Positions 32,344 through 40,296 of a stretch of 41,399 nucleotides of DNA are shown piece after piece. The notes below the pieces were generated by a model. It did no database searches, had not been told where the DNA came from, and saw nothing but the letters and a program-made list of their open reading frames with translations. This DNA comes from Collinsella sp. (GTDB taxonomy: Bacteria; Actinomycetota; Coriobacteriia; Coriobacteriales; Coriobacteriaceae). Within the stretch, counting starts at the first letter, position 1. Each line of letters opens with the position of its first letter. The position numbers were made by a program, and so were the translations under genes. The DNA is taken from NCBI GenBank assembly GCA_029264355.1, contig JARIBW010000017.1:1-41399 (forward strand), given 5' to 3'.

Positions 32344-33720
32344 GTGCGCGTGGATGGACGGACACTCTGTCGCGGGCCGGTGCTTCGGCGCGTGTTGAGA
32401 CGCCTGCCGTGCGCCCTGCTCGCCTTGGGCCTGACGGTGGCGCTCGTCTCGACCGGGGTTCTCGTCACGCGTCGGGCGCAAGAGCTCACGGGGCGCGGGG
32501 CCGTGGAGCAGCCCGGCCTGGATGCGGCGTATGCGCAGGCGCCCGATGACCCGGTGTCCGGGGCCGAGCCCGTGCGTCCCGCGCGCTTCGCGACCAACCT
32601 CACCTACACGAGCCTCGACGCCCCGGATGACGGCTCGGCGGTCGCCCGCGTGATGTGGGACGATGCGTGGTTTGCCGCCGACGAGGGCGCCTACAACCAC
32701 GAGCTCGCCCAGACATCATCGGTGCTGGCCGCGCTCGCCTACGCGGAGTCGGGTTATTACCAGGCGCGCGGGGACCATCCGCCGTATATGGAGAACGCCC
32801 TGGCCTCCCTGGGGTTCGGCGAGGTGTCCACCGAGTCGTACCGCTATCGCAGCAAGGTGGTCGATGAGGTGCTTGACCTGGCGACGGGGGATGCCGATGG
32901 CGCGGCGTACACGATTGCCCGCAAGCGCCTGGATTCCGGGGACGGGGATCCTGCACGTGATCTCATCCTGGTGAGCGCGCGGGGCAGCTATGGATCGGAA
33001 TGGCTGAGCAACCTCGACTTGTCTCGGGACGAGGGCGGCGACCACGGCGGCTATGTGCGCGCCGCGCGTGAAATCGGGGCCGAGGTCGTCTCCTGGGCCG
33101 AGGAGTCGCGATCGCGCGGCGCGGCGGTGTCGGTTCTGTTGGTGGGCCATAGCCGCGGCGGCGCCATCGCGAATCTCGTGGCCGCCGAGCTCGACGACCG
33201 TCGCGCGCAGGCGGGTGCCGCGGCGTCCTTTGGCCCCGTGTACGCCTACACCTTCGCCGCCCCGGCGACCACCCTCGCCTTGGACGCGCGTTCGGAGCGT
33301 TACGGCAACATCTTCAATATCGCCAACCCTTCGGATATCATGCCCTATTTGCCGCTTTCGGCGTGGGGGTATGGGCGCTACGGAGTCGACCTCGATCTGC
33401 CGAGCGTCGGTCGAGCGGACTTCGATCGCCTTGATAGCGAGATGCGTGCCGTGTACCGCGCGTCGGTGGGGGTGGAATGCGCCGCCGATGCCGCCGACGT
33501 CCTCATCGTCCGCGTGGCTTGCGATGACATCGCCGCCGCGGTGGGTTCCGCCGAGGAGCTCGTCACGCCTGCCGGCGCGTTCACGGCGCTTCGATTGCTG
33601 GCGACGCACGTCGATCCCGTTCGGGTCCTTTACAGCCACTATCCCAGCACCTACATCGCATGGTTGTCGGTTATCGACGAGTCTCAAATGGGGACAGGTG
33701 CAACCCGAGGCATGCTTTAA
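32344..33720 (+). CDS. Membrane-anchored lipase-like alpha/beta hydrolase
   Basis: A 458-aa protein with an N-terminal basic segment and one hydrophobic helix (about 20-42, LPCALLALGLTVALVSTGVLV), so it is probably anchored or secreted with the enzyme outside. The nucleophile elbow is GHSRGG (Ser near 270), the acid is probably Asp in NIANPSDIMPYLPL, and the His in LYSHYPSTYI. This suits a class-3-lipase-like esterase; the substrate is unknown. The start is GTG at 32344 or GTG at 32350, both close to GAGGAGGGG. The last ~13 codons, including the stop, read into a GGGGACAG palindromic repeat, so the C-terminus has probably been altered by insertion of that element. Confidence 0.82.
   Translation: MRVDGRTLCRGPVLRRVLRRLPCALLALGLTVALVSTGVLVTRRAQELTGRGAVEQPGLDAAYAQAPDDPVSGAEPVRPARFATNLTYTSLDAPDDGSAVARVMWDDAWFAADEGAYNHELAQTSSVLAALAYAESGYYQARGDHPPYMENALASLGFGEVSTESYRYRSKVVDEVLDLATGDADGAAYTIARKRLDSGDGDPARDLILVSARGSYGSEWLSNLDLSRDEGGDHGGYVRAAREIGAEVVSWAEESRSRGAAVSVLLVGHSRGGAIANLVAAELDDRRAQAGAAASFGPVYAYTFAAPATTLALDARSERYGNIFNIANPSDIMPYLPLSAWGYGRYGVDLDLPSVGRADFDRLDSEMRAVYRASVGVECAADAADVLIVRVACDDIAAAVGSAEELVTPAGAFTALRLLATHVDPVRVLYSHYPSTYIAWLSVIDESQMGTGATRGML
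33683..33709 (-). repeat. 27-nt palindromic repeat, copy 2 (GGGGACAG family)
   Basis: CTCAAATGGGGACAGGTG and following bases, the reverse orientation of the unit at 4880. It lies inside the end of the lipase reading frame. Its right arm is degenerate (CCCGAG instead of AATTGAG). Confidence 0.7.
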
Positions 33721-33723
33721 ACG

Positions 33724-33772
33724 AACCCGCCCTCGGAATCGGATGAGGTTCGATTCCGAGGGCGGGTTTTTT
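33724..33772. terminator. Intrinsic terminator between convergent lipase and rlmD genes
   Basis: A perfect 18-bp stem (33724-33741 with 33751-33768), a 9-nt loop and TTTTTT after the right arm (33767-33772). It is centred between repeat copies 2 and 3. Confidence 0.9.
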
Positions 33773-33776
33773 CCAT

Positions 33777-33803
33777 CTCAATTTTCAGCTGTCCCCGTTT
33801 GAG
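33777..33803 (+). repeat. 27-nt palindromic repeat, copy 3 (GGGGACAG family)
   Basis: CTCAATTTTCAGCTGTCCCC and following bases, the same orientation as copy 1 and inverted relative to copy 2. Outer bases 33681-33697 and 33789-33805 form a 17-bp inverted repeat with one mismatch. It ends 3 bases from the rlmD stop codon. Confidence 0.75.
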
Positions 33804-33806
33804 ACA

Positions 33807-35072
33807 TCAAGGGCGTGCGAGGACGGCGACGGTCTCCACGTGCTCGGTGTGGGGGAACAGGTCCACGGGCGCGAGGCGCTCGAGACGATAGCCGGCGCGA
33901 CCGAGATGCCCCAGATCGCGGGCCTGCGTGTTGGGGTTGCAACTGATGTAGACGATGCGGCGCGGCGCGAGCGAGGAGGCCGCGTCGAGGAACTCGGGCG
34001 TCGAACCGGCGCGTGGTGGATCCATCACCAACACGTCGACGCGATCGCCGCGATGGGCCGCATCGAGCATGTATTCCGTGGCGTCCCGCGCGACGAAGGA
34101 CGAGGTCTCCTGCAGGTCGTTGAGCTCGGCGTTGCGCAGGGCGTCGCGCACGCCTTCGGGGTTGCGCTCGACGCCGGTCAGGGCGATGCCGAACCCCTGC
34201 TTGCGCGCCGATGCCACCGCTGCAAGCCCGATGGTGCCGCTGCCGCAATAGGTGTCGAGGACCGCGTCGGAGCCGGAGAGTTCCATGCCATCGATGGCGA
34301 GCCGGTAGAGCACCTCGGTCTGTTGCGGGTTGACCTGATAAAACGATACGGGCGAGATCTCGAACGTGCAATCGAGGAGCCGATCGGTCATGCGCTCCCT
34401 GCCCGCGAGGATGCGCGTCTGCCCGCCGAGGATGGCGTTGGTGGCGCGGGGATTGACGTTTTGCGCCACGGTCACGAGTCCGGGGTGGCCCTCGACCAGG
34501 CGATGTGCAAGCTCGTCGAGGCGATCTACCTCAAGGGTGCGCGTGACGAGCGTGAGCATGGACTCGTCCGTGCGCCAGCCACTGCGCAGCACGGCGTAAC
34601 GCAGCTGCCCGCAGCGGCGGTCCTCGTCATATGCGGGAATATGGAGCTCGGTGGCCAGGTGGGCCACGTCGTTGAGCAGCTCGCGCGCGCCGGGCGCCTC
34701 GACGGGACATGTGGGGCAGTCGACGATGTCGTGCGTGCCGCGGGCGAAAAACCCTCCGCGTACCGAGCCGTCCGCGGCGGGCGCGAAGGGGGTGGCCGCC
34801 TTGTGGCGGAATGCCCGCGGGGAGGCGAGCGGGGCGTCGGCCGCGGTCACGGGCCCGCTCTCGCGCGAGGCTCCCATACCGAGCACGGGCTCGACCCGCA
34901 CATCCCAATCGAATTGCGCGAACAGCGGTTCGAAGAGCTCTCGCATCGCCGCGTGCTTGCGTGCGAGCTGCTTGCGGTAGGGCAACCCGAGCCATGCGCA
35001 GCCGCCGCAGCTGTGCATGATGGGGCACGGGGCTCCGGCGTCGGTGTGTTTCGCGGCGGGTTTCCTTGCCAT
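33807..35072 (-). CDS. rlmD: 23S rRNA (uracil-C5)-methyltransferase, RlmD/RumA-like
   Basis: A SAM-dependent RNA m5U methyltransferase, 421 aa. Iron-sulfur cysteines C16-x5-C22-x2-C25 (CPIMHSCGGC) plus a later Cys (in DCPTCP) match the RlmD/RlmC type. The SAM site is DTYCGSGTIGL, with VMDPPRAGS and the catalytic Cys in YISCNPNTQARDL. The N-terminal TRAM domain of E. coli RlmD appears to be missing. Target uridine and exact paralogue (RlmD, RlmC or RlmCD) cannot be fixed from sequence. The start at 35072 is the first Met of the conserved part; its ribosome-binding site is weak, and longer in-frame starts upstream add an Arg-rich tail without support. Confidence 0.9.
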   Translation of the reverse strand: MARKPAAKHTDAGAPCPIMHSCGGCAWLGLPYRKQLARKHAAMRELFEPLFAQFDWDVRVEPVLGMGASRESGPVTAADAPLASPRAFRHKAATPFAPAADGSVRGGFFARGTHDIVDCPTCPVEAPGARELLNDVAHLATELHIPAYDEDRRCGQLRYAVLRSGWRTDESMLTLVTRTLEVDRLDELAHRLVEGHPGLVTVAQNVNPRATNAILGGQTRILAGRERMTDRLLDCTFEISPVSFYQVNPQQTEVLYRLAIDGMELSGSDAVLDTYCGSGTIGLAAVASARKQGFGIALTGVERNPEGVRDALRNAELNDLQETSSFVARDATEYMLDAAHRGDRVDVLVMDPPRAGSTPEFLDAASSLAPRRIVYISCNPNTQARDLGHLGRAGYRLERLAPVDLFPHTEHVETVAVLARP

Positions 35073-35205
35073 GGCCAGTCCATTCGGTCGTCGTTCTCCT
35101 GCACGGTATAGTACCAAGCCCCGTCTTGGAGCGTATGCACGGACATTATGGCCGCGGCGCCTTGATCGCCCGTCTGGCGATGTGTCGCATCTCATCTTTG
35201 GGAAT

Positions 35206-35219
35206 GGGATGCCCATCCC
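35206..35219. other. Short palindrome GGGATG-CC-CATCCC
   Basis: A 6-bp perfect inverted repeat with two central bases, in the intergenic region between rlmD and the ABC receptor gene. It could be an operator half of either gene, but the function is unknown. Confidence 0.35.
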
Positions 35220-35237
35220 CCTTGTACTGCATCGTAG

Positions 35238-35275
35238 TAAAGTGTTACCCTTGCAACCACCGTGAAAACACTTTA
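35238..35275. promoter_or_regulatory. Operator-like inverted repeat upstream of ABC operon 2
   Basis: TAAAGTGTT (35238-35246) and AACACTTTA (35267-35275) are perfect 9-bp arms 20 bases apart, two helical turns, 32 bases before the receptor ATG. A possible -35 TTGCAA (35251-35256) sits in the spacer with a weak -10 (TAGTTA, 35274-35279), so a bound repressor would overlap the promoter. Confidence 0.5.
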
Positions 35276-35306
35276 GTTAGATAAAGTACATGAGAGAGGG
35301 AGAACC

Positions 35307-36251
35307 ATGGAGAAGGTTGAAAAGCGTTTTGGGGGCATCGTCGCCCGACCCGTCGCCGAGTTTGTTTGCGCGGGGGACCTCAAGGTCGCACGCGGCCCCG
35401 GCGTGCCGCGCCGCTCGCTTGCGGCTGCGTTCGCGTCGGCCGTAATGATGCTTGCGCTGTTGGTCGGCTGCGGCGGAGCTCCCACGGGCGATGCGGGAAG
35501 CACCCCTGCCCCCGACGCGCGCCCCGACGCCTCCGCCAGTGCCACCGGTACGCTGATCGTCGGCTTCGACCAGGCCTATCCGCCCTACGGCTATGTGGGC
35601 GACGATGGGGAGTACGCCGGATTCGACTTGGATCTCGCCCGAGCGGTCGCCGAACGTCTCGACTGGGGCATCCAACCTGAGCCCATCGACTGGGATGCCA
35701 AGGACGCCCTGCTCAAGTCCGGTGCCATCAACTGCATTTGGAACGGTTTCACCATGGAGGGCCGCGAGGATGACTACACCTTCTCCGATCCGTATATGTT
35801 CAACGCCCAGGTCGTCGTGGTCCGCGCCGACAGCGGGATCTCCGGGCGTTCCGACCTGGCCGGCAAGACCGTGGTGACCCAGGCCGATTCGGCCGCCGAG
35901 AAGGTGCTTGCCGAGGACGCCTCCGACCTCGCCGCCACATTCGCGGCGCTCGAGACCATCGGCGAGTACAACACCGCGTTCATGCAGCTCGAGTCCGGTG
36001 CCGTGGATGCCGTGGCCTGCGATTTGTCCATCGCCCGCTACCAGATGGCCGCCAACCCCGGTGTATATCTCACGCTCGCCGAGTATCTTGCCGAGGAGAA
36101 TTACGCCGTCGGCTTCAGGAAAGGCGACGATGCCACCGCCGAGAAGGTGACCGAGGCGCTCAGGGCCCTCTATGAGGACGGGACGGTCGGGCAGATCACG
36201 GCCAAGTACGAGGATCTGGGCTTGAGCATGGACAACTGGCAGGTCAAGTAA
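35307..36251 (+). CDS. Amino-acid ABC transporter substrate-binding lipoprotein
   Basis: A 314-aa SBP_bac_3 receptor. The N-terminus is unusually long before the hydrophobic segment (SLAAAFASAVMMLALLVGC, lipobox Cys near 55), followed by a Thr/Pro/Ala/Asp linker. The mature domain starts TLIVGFDQAYPPYGYVGDDG, with YAGFDLDLARAVAERL, INCIWNGFTM and REDDYTFSDPYMFN, typical of polar amino-acid receptors. GAGGGAGAA precedes ATG 35307. It is the first gene of a second amino-acid transporter whose permease and ATPase follow; unlike operon 1, only one permease is encoded. Confidence 0.92.
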   Translation: MEKVEKRFGGIVARPVAEFVCAGDLKVARGPGVPRRSLAAAFASAVMMLALLVGCGGAPTGDAGSTPAPDARPDASASATGTLIVGFDQAYPPYGYVGDDGEYAGFDLDLARAVAERLDWGIQPEPIDWDAKDALLKSGAINCIWNGFTMEGREDDYTFSDPYMFNAQVVVVRADSGISGRSDLAGKTVVTQADSAAEKVLAEDASDLAATFAALETIGEYNTAFMQLESGAVDAVACDLSIARYQMAANPGVYLTLAEYLAEENYAVGFRKGDDATAEKVTEALRALYEDGTVGQITAKYEDLGLSMDNWQVK

Positions 36252-36264
36252 GCGCCCGGGTATG

Positions 36265-36295
36265 GCGCGCCGAGGTTCCATGCCCGTGCGCGCCC
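36265..36295 (+). other. Intercistronic hairpin between receptor and permease
   Basis: GGCGCGC (36265-36271) pairs with GCGCGCC (36289-36295). In such operons a stem here often lets more receptor than permease be made; no T-run is present. Confidence 0.45.
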
Positions 36296-36335
36296 TTCAC
36301 GTACGCGACGGGCCCGGGGAAGGGGCGACATTCAG

Positions 36336-36989
36336 GTGGGTATCACGACCATGATGCAGATGCTGGGCGAGGGATTCGCCACCAGCTTGCAGATCTTCGC
36401 GCTCACGCTCGTCGGCGCCCTGCCGCTCGGCGCCGTGGCGGCGGCGCTGCGCATGTGCCGCCTTGCGCCGGTGCGTCTCATCGCGCGGGCCTACATCTCG
36501 GTGATGCGGGGAACACCCCTCATGCTCCAGATGTTCGCCATATATTTCATGCCGTTCTACGTCTTTGGCGTCCAGCTCACGCCGTCGTCGAAGTGGCAGG
36601 CGGCGGTCATCGCGTTCATCGTGAACTATGCCGCGTATTTCGCCGAGATTTATCGCTCCGGCTTGCAGTCCATTCCGCGCGGGCAGTACGAGGCCGCCGA
36701 GGTCTTGGGGTATTCAAGGCTTCAGACGCTCGTGTTCATCATCGTCCCGCAGGTGGTCAAGAGGGTCATGCCGGCCATCGGCAATGAGGTGATCACGCTG
36801 GTCAAGGACACGTCGCTCGCGTTCGCCATCGGCGTCGGGGAAATGTTCTCCACGGCCAAGGCGCTCGTCGCCTCGCAGGTGAGCATGGTCCCGTTCGCCC
36901 TCGCTGCGGCCATCTACTGGGCGTTCAACTTTGCAGTGGAGCTCGTGCTCGGGCTTGTCGAGAAGCGGCTCGCCTACTACCGCGATTAG
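36336..36989 (+). CDS. Amino-acid ABC transporter permease
   Basis: A 217-aa HEQRo-type permease. SLQIFALTLVGALPLGAVAAALR is the first span, YISVMRGTPLMLQMFAIYF follows, and the EAA loop is EAAEVLGYSRLQTLVFIIVP. It would work as a homodimer because no second permease is encoded here. The start is GTG 36336 with AAGGGGCGA upstream; ATG 36351 or 36354 is possible. Confidence 0.92.
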   Translation: MGITTMMQMLGEGFATSLQIFALTLVGALPLGAVAAALRMCRLAPVRLIARAYISVMRGTPLMLQMFAIYFMPFYVFGVQLTPSSKWQAAVIAFIVNYAAYFAEIYRSGLQSIPRGQYEAAEVLGYSRLQTLVFIIVPQVVKRVMPAIGNEVITLVKDTSLAFAIGVGEMFSTAKALVASQVSMVPFALAAAIYWAFNFAVELVLGLVEKRLAYYRD

Positions 36990-36999
36990 CGGGGAAGCC

Positions 37000-37035
37000 G
37001 CACGGGCCCGCGCGTCGCGGTGCGCGGGCCCGTGC
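37000..37035 (+). other. Intercistronic hairpin between permease and ATPase
   Basis: A perfect 14-bp stem (37000-37013 with 37022-37035) and an 8-nt loop, ending 22 bases before the ATPase start, with no T-run. It probably modulates expression or mRNA stability rather than ending transcription. Confidence 0.6.
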
Positions 37036-37057
37036 ATCGATTTGAAGGATGGTTCCC

Positions 37058-37822
37058 ATGCCCCCAGTCGTCTCGATTGAAAACGCGCGCAAGGCCTTTG
37101 GGGCGGCCGAGGTCCTGCGCGGCATCTCGCTGGAGGTCGCCCGCGGCGAGGTCGTCGCGGTCATCGGGCCGTCGGGTGGTGGCAAGTCGACGCTCTTGCG
37201 CTGCATGACGCTGCTCGAGAGGCTCGATGCCGGCTCCCTGTCATACGGCGAGGTGGACGTGGCGGCATCCGGTGCGGGCGGCGCGAGCGTGTATGCCGAG
37301 CGCGATGTGCTCAAACGTGCGCGCGCCAGGTTCGGCCTGGTATTTCAGAATTACAACCTGTTTCCCCACTTCACGGTGATGCGCAACATCATGGACGCGC
37401 CGATCCGCGCGCAACGTCGCGAGCGCGCCGAAGTGCAGCGGCGCGCATGGGGGCTGATCGAGCGCATGGGGCTCTCCGGCTGTGCGGATAAGGTCCCCTG
37501 CCAGCTCTCGGGGGGACAGCAGCAGCGCGTGGCCATCGCCCGCGCGTTGGCGATGGACCCCCAGATCATCTATTTCGACGAGCCCACCAGTGCGTTGGAT
37601 CCCGAACTCACCGCCGGCGTGCTGCGGGTTATTCGAGGCCTTGCGGCCGAGTGCATGACGATGGTCGTCGTCACGCATGAGATGGACTTCGCGCGCGAGG
37701 TCGCCGATCGCGTGGTGTTCATGGATGGCGGCGTGATCGTGGAGGAGGGGCCGGCGCGGCAGGTGCTCGACAGCCCGCGCGAAGCGCGCACCCGTGCATT
37801 CCTCGCTCGCATCGAGGAGTGA
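37058..37822 (+). CDS. Polar amino-acid ABC transporter ATPase
   Basis: A 254-aa GlnQ-type ATPase with Walker A GPSGGGKST, Q-loop VFQNYNLFPHF, signature LSGGQQQR, Walker [16 protein letters not shown] and switch His in VTHEMDFA. Compared with the operon-1 ATPase it has an insertion around residues 65-90 (GAGGASVYAERDVLKRARA). ATG 37058 is used because AAGGA lies ~10 bases upstream; an in-frame ATG at 37049 has no ribosome-binding site. It completes transporter operon 2. Confidence 0.94.
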   Translation: MPPVVSIENARKAFGAAEVLRGISLEVARGEVVAVIGPSGGGKSTLLRCMTLLERLDAGSLSYGEVDVAASGAGGASVYAERDVLKRARARFGLVFQNYNLFPHFTVMRNIMDAPIRAQRRERAEVQRRAWGLIERMGLSGCADKVPCQLSGGQQQRVAIARALAMDPQIIYFDEPTSALDPELTAGVLRVIRGLAAECMTMVVVTHEMDFAREVADRVVFMDGGVIVEEGPARQVLDSPREARTRAFLARIEE

Positions 37823-37986
37823 CGAAAGCCATCCGCGGTGCCCATGCCGACGCTTGCCGATGGGAGTGCAATCGCCCTCCCGTGCGGGGGTAGGCTCAGG
37901 CCATACGGCTGTCGTGCGGGGATGCACAAGGCACCTCGCACGCATTTTCGGCGCGGATGTCCCGCGCTGGGAAAGGGAGGTGTCCC

Positions 37987-40053
37987 ATGGGTGCGCCCAA
38001 GACTGGCAATGTGAGGAACGTGGTGCTCGTAGGCCAAGGCGGGGTGGGCAAGACCTCGCTCGCGGAGGCCATGCTCCACCTTTCCGGAAAGACCGCCCGC
38101 CTGGGCGGCCACGACGGCACCAAGCCAACGCTCGACTATGACGCCGAAGAGGTCAAGCGCGAGTTCTCGATCTCGACCGCCATCGCCCCGATCGACTGGA
38201 AGGGCGCGCGCATCAACGTGCTCGACGCACCTTGCTATCCCGATTTCATCGGCGATGCCTATGCGGCGATGAGCGTGTGCGAGACCGCGCTGTTCGTGGT
38301 CGATGCCGCCGAGGGCCCGCAGCCCACCACCGTCAAGCTCTGGTACGCCGCCGAGGACCTGCGCCTCGCCCGCGCCGTGTTCGTGAACCGCGTGGACAAG
38401 GAGAATGCCGACTTCGACATGTGCCTCGACATGCTGCGCGAGCGTTTCGGCATGCGCCTGGGCGCCGTCACGCTGCCTTGGGGCACCGGCGAGGATTTCA
38501 ACGGCATCATCGACCTCGTCCGCATGAAGGCCCGCCATTGCGATGGCACCGAGCAGACCGAGACCGAGATCCCCGAGGAGTTGCGCCCCGCCGCCGAGGC
38601 TGCGCACGAGACGCTCTGCGAGCTCGTGGCCGAGGCCGATGATGAGCTCATGGAGAAGTACCTCGAGGGAGGGGTCCTCACCCAGGGGGAAGTCGAGGGC
38701 CTGCTCGCCAAGGCCATCGCGCATCGCCTGTTCGTCCCCGTGTTCGCCGGTTCCTGCGTGAAGGAGCAGGGCGTGAACTCTCTCATGGACGATATCGCCA
38801 CCTATTTCCCCGCGCCTACCGACTACGGCGAGATGCCGCTCATCGATGGCGACGCCCTCAAGATCTCCTCCGATGACGATCGGCCCGTGGTCTTCGACTT
38901 CAAGACCCTGAACGACGCCCAGCAAGGTCGCCTGTCCTTCCTCAAGGTGCTCACCGGCACCATCGAGCCGGGTATGGAGCTCGTCAACGCCCGCACCCGC
39001 AAGGGCGAGCGCCTGGCGCATCTGTACGTGATGTGCGGCCGCGAGATGACCGAGGTCGGCCATGCCTATGCGGGCGATATCGTGGTTGTTCCCAAGATGG
39101 CCTCCGAGACGGGCGACACCCTCTCGGTGACCGGCAAGGTCGAGGCCGCTGCGTTCAAGTTCCCCAACTCCCAGTATCGAATCGCCATCGAGGCCGAGAA
39201 TCGCTCCGACGAGGACAAGCTGTTCACGTTCATCGAGAAGGCCTGCGAGGCCGACCCGACCATGAGCATCGATCGCGATGAGGAGACGGCCCAGACCGTG
39301 ATCTCGGCCGTCGGCGAGGCGCAGGTGTCCGTCCTGCTCAACCGCCTTGAGGATCGCACCAAGGTCGCCGCGCACGTCGTGCCGTTGCGCATTCCATATC
39401 GCGAGACCATCCGCCGCATCGCCTCCGCCCAGGGTCGGCACAAGAAGCAGACCGGCGGCGCCGGGCAGTTCGGAGACTGCCACCTGCGCGTCGAGCCGTT
39501 GCTCGACGGTACCGAGTACGAGTTCGTGGACGAGGTCGTAGGCGGCCGCATCCCGCGCGCGCTCATCCCCGCCGTGGACAAGGGTGTTCAGGAAACCATG
39601 AAGGACGGCGTAATCGCGGGATACCCGCTCACCGGCATCCGTGTGGCCTGCTACGACGGTTCCTATCACCCGGTCGATTCCAACGAGATGGCCTTCCGCA
39701 CGGCTGCCCGCATCGGCCTCAAAAAAGCGTGTGAGGACGCCGACCCCGTGGTGCTCGAACCCATGGAGAACATCACGGTGACGATTCCCGAGAGCTACGC
39801 CGGCGCGGTGATGGGCGATGTGTCGGCCAGCCGCGGCCGTGTGACCGGCATGGACTCCAACGACCGCGGAGAGACCGTGGTCACCGCCACGGTGCCCTAC
39901 GCCGAGCTCGTGGATTACGCCACGCGCCTGCGCTCGCTTACGCGCGGCACCGGCGACTTCACAATGGAGCCGGCCGGCTACGAGCAGGTTCCCTACGATG
40001 TGCAGCAAAAGCTCGTGGAGATCTACGAGCACAACCGCGCTCAGGGCAGATAG
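37987..40053 (+). CDS. Elongation-factor-G-like translational GTPase (EF-G2 type)
   Basis: A 688-aa protein with all five EF-G-like domains. The GTPase motifs diverge from canonical EF-G: G1 is GQGGVGKT (residues 16-23) instead of AHIDAGKT; G3 is DAPCYPDF (from residue 80) instead of DTPGHVDF, so the catalytic His is Tyr and the invariant Gly is Cys; G4 is NRVD. Domain IV retains QTGGAGQFGDCHLRVEPL. This fits the actinobacterial EF-G-like (FusA2) group, which are thought not to replace EF-G in elongation. It may act in recycling or be regulatory; that is not known. AAAGGGAGGT lies upstream of ATG 37987. Confidence 0.9.
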   Translation: MGAPKTGNVRNVVLVGQGGVGKTSLAEAMLHLSGKTARLGGHDGTKPTLDYDAEEVKREFSISTAIAPIDWKGARINVLDAPCYPDFIGDAYAAMSVCETALFVVDAAEGPQPTTVKLWYAAEDLRLARAVFVNRVDKENADFDMCLDMLRERFGMRLGAVTLPWGTGEDFNGIIDLVRMKARHCDGTEQTETEIPEELRPAAEAAHETLCELVAEADDELMEKYLEGGVLTQGEVEGLLAKAIAHRLFVPVFAGSCVKEQGVNSLMDDIATYFPAPTDYGEMPLIDGDALKISSDDDRPVVFDFKTLNDAQQGRLSFLKVLTGTIEPGMELVNARTRKGERLAHLYVMCGREMTEVGHAYAGDIVVVPKMASETGDTLSVTGKVEAAAFKFPNSQYRIAIEAENRSDEDKLFTFIEKACEADPTMSIDRDEETAQTVISAVGEAQVSVLLNRLEDRTKVAAHVVPLRIPYRETIRRIASAQGRHKKQTGGAGQFGDCHLRVEPLLDGTEYEFVDEVVGGRIPRALIPAVDKGVQETMKDGVIAGYPLTGIRVACYDGSYHPVDSNEMAFRTAARIGLKKACEDADPVVLEPMENITVTIPESYAGAVMGDVSASRGRVTGMDSNDRGETVVTATVPYAELVDYATRLRSLTRGTGDFTMEPAGYEQVPYDVQQKLVEIYEHNRAQGR

Positions 40054-40067
40054 ACCGCGCTCAGGGC
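40034..40067 (+). repeat. 14-bp direct repeat across the EF-G-like stop codon
   Basis: ACCGCGCTCAGGGC occurs at 40034-40047 and again at 40054-40067, a 20-bp tandem duplication period containing the stop TAG (40051-40053). Probably a replication-slippage product. Confidence 0.8.
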
Positions 40068-40123
40068 GGCGGGATCGCGTGCCGCTTGTCGCGACGCGCT
40101 CGGTGCCCCGAGTTTCGGCGTGT

Positions 40124-40159
40124 AAGGCCCGGTATGTCAAAAGGCATGCCGGGCCTTTA
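40124..40159 (+). terminator. Intrinsic terminator after the EF-G-like gene
   Basis: AAGGCCCGGTATG (40124-40136) pairs with CATGCCGGGCCTT (40145-40157), one G-U pair, followed by a short T-rich end. Confidence 0.75.
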
Positions 40160-40296
40160 CATACGGGGTGGTTGTTTATTGCTTGCCCAATCGGCTCCTT
40201 ACATGGTTTCGCGTGAGTTTGACGCGGCCGTTGCAGCGTCCTGATGCATGTGCTCGAGGATTAATGGGGCATATGTACACGAATGGATGGAGCAGC

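Noticed and set aside
37570-40140. An 856-codon minus-strand open frame opposite the EF-G-like gene
   Set aside because: Antisense shadow in high-GC DNA; the plus-strand gene has full domain support.
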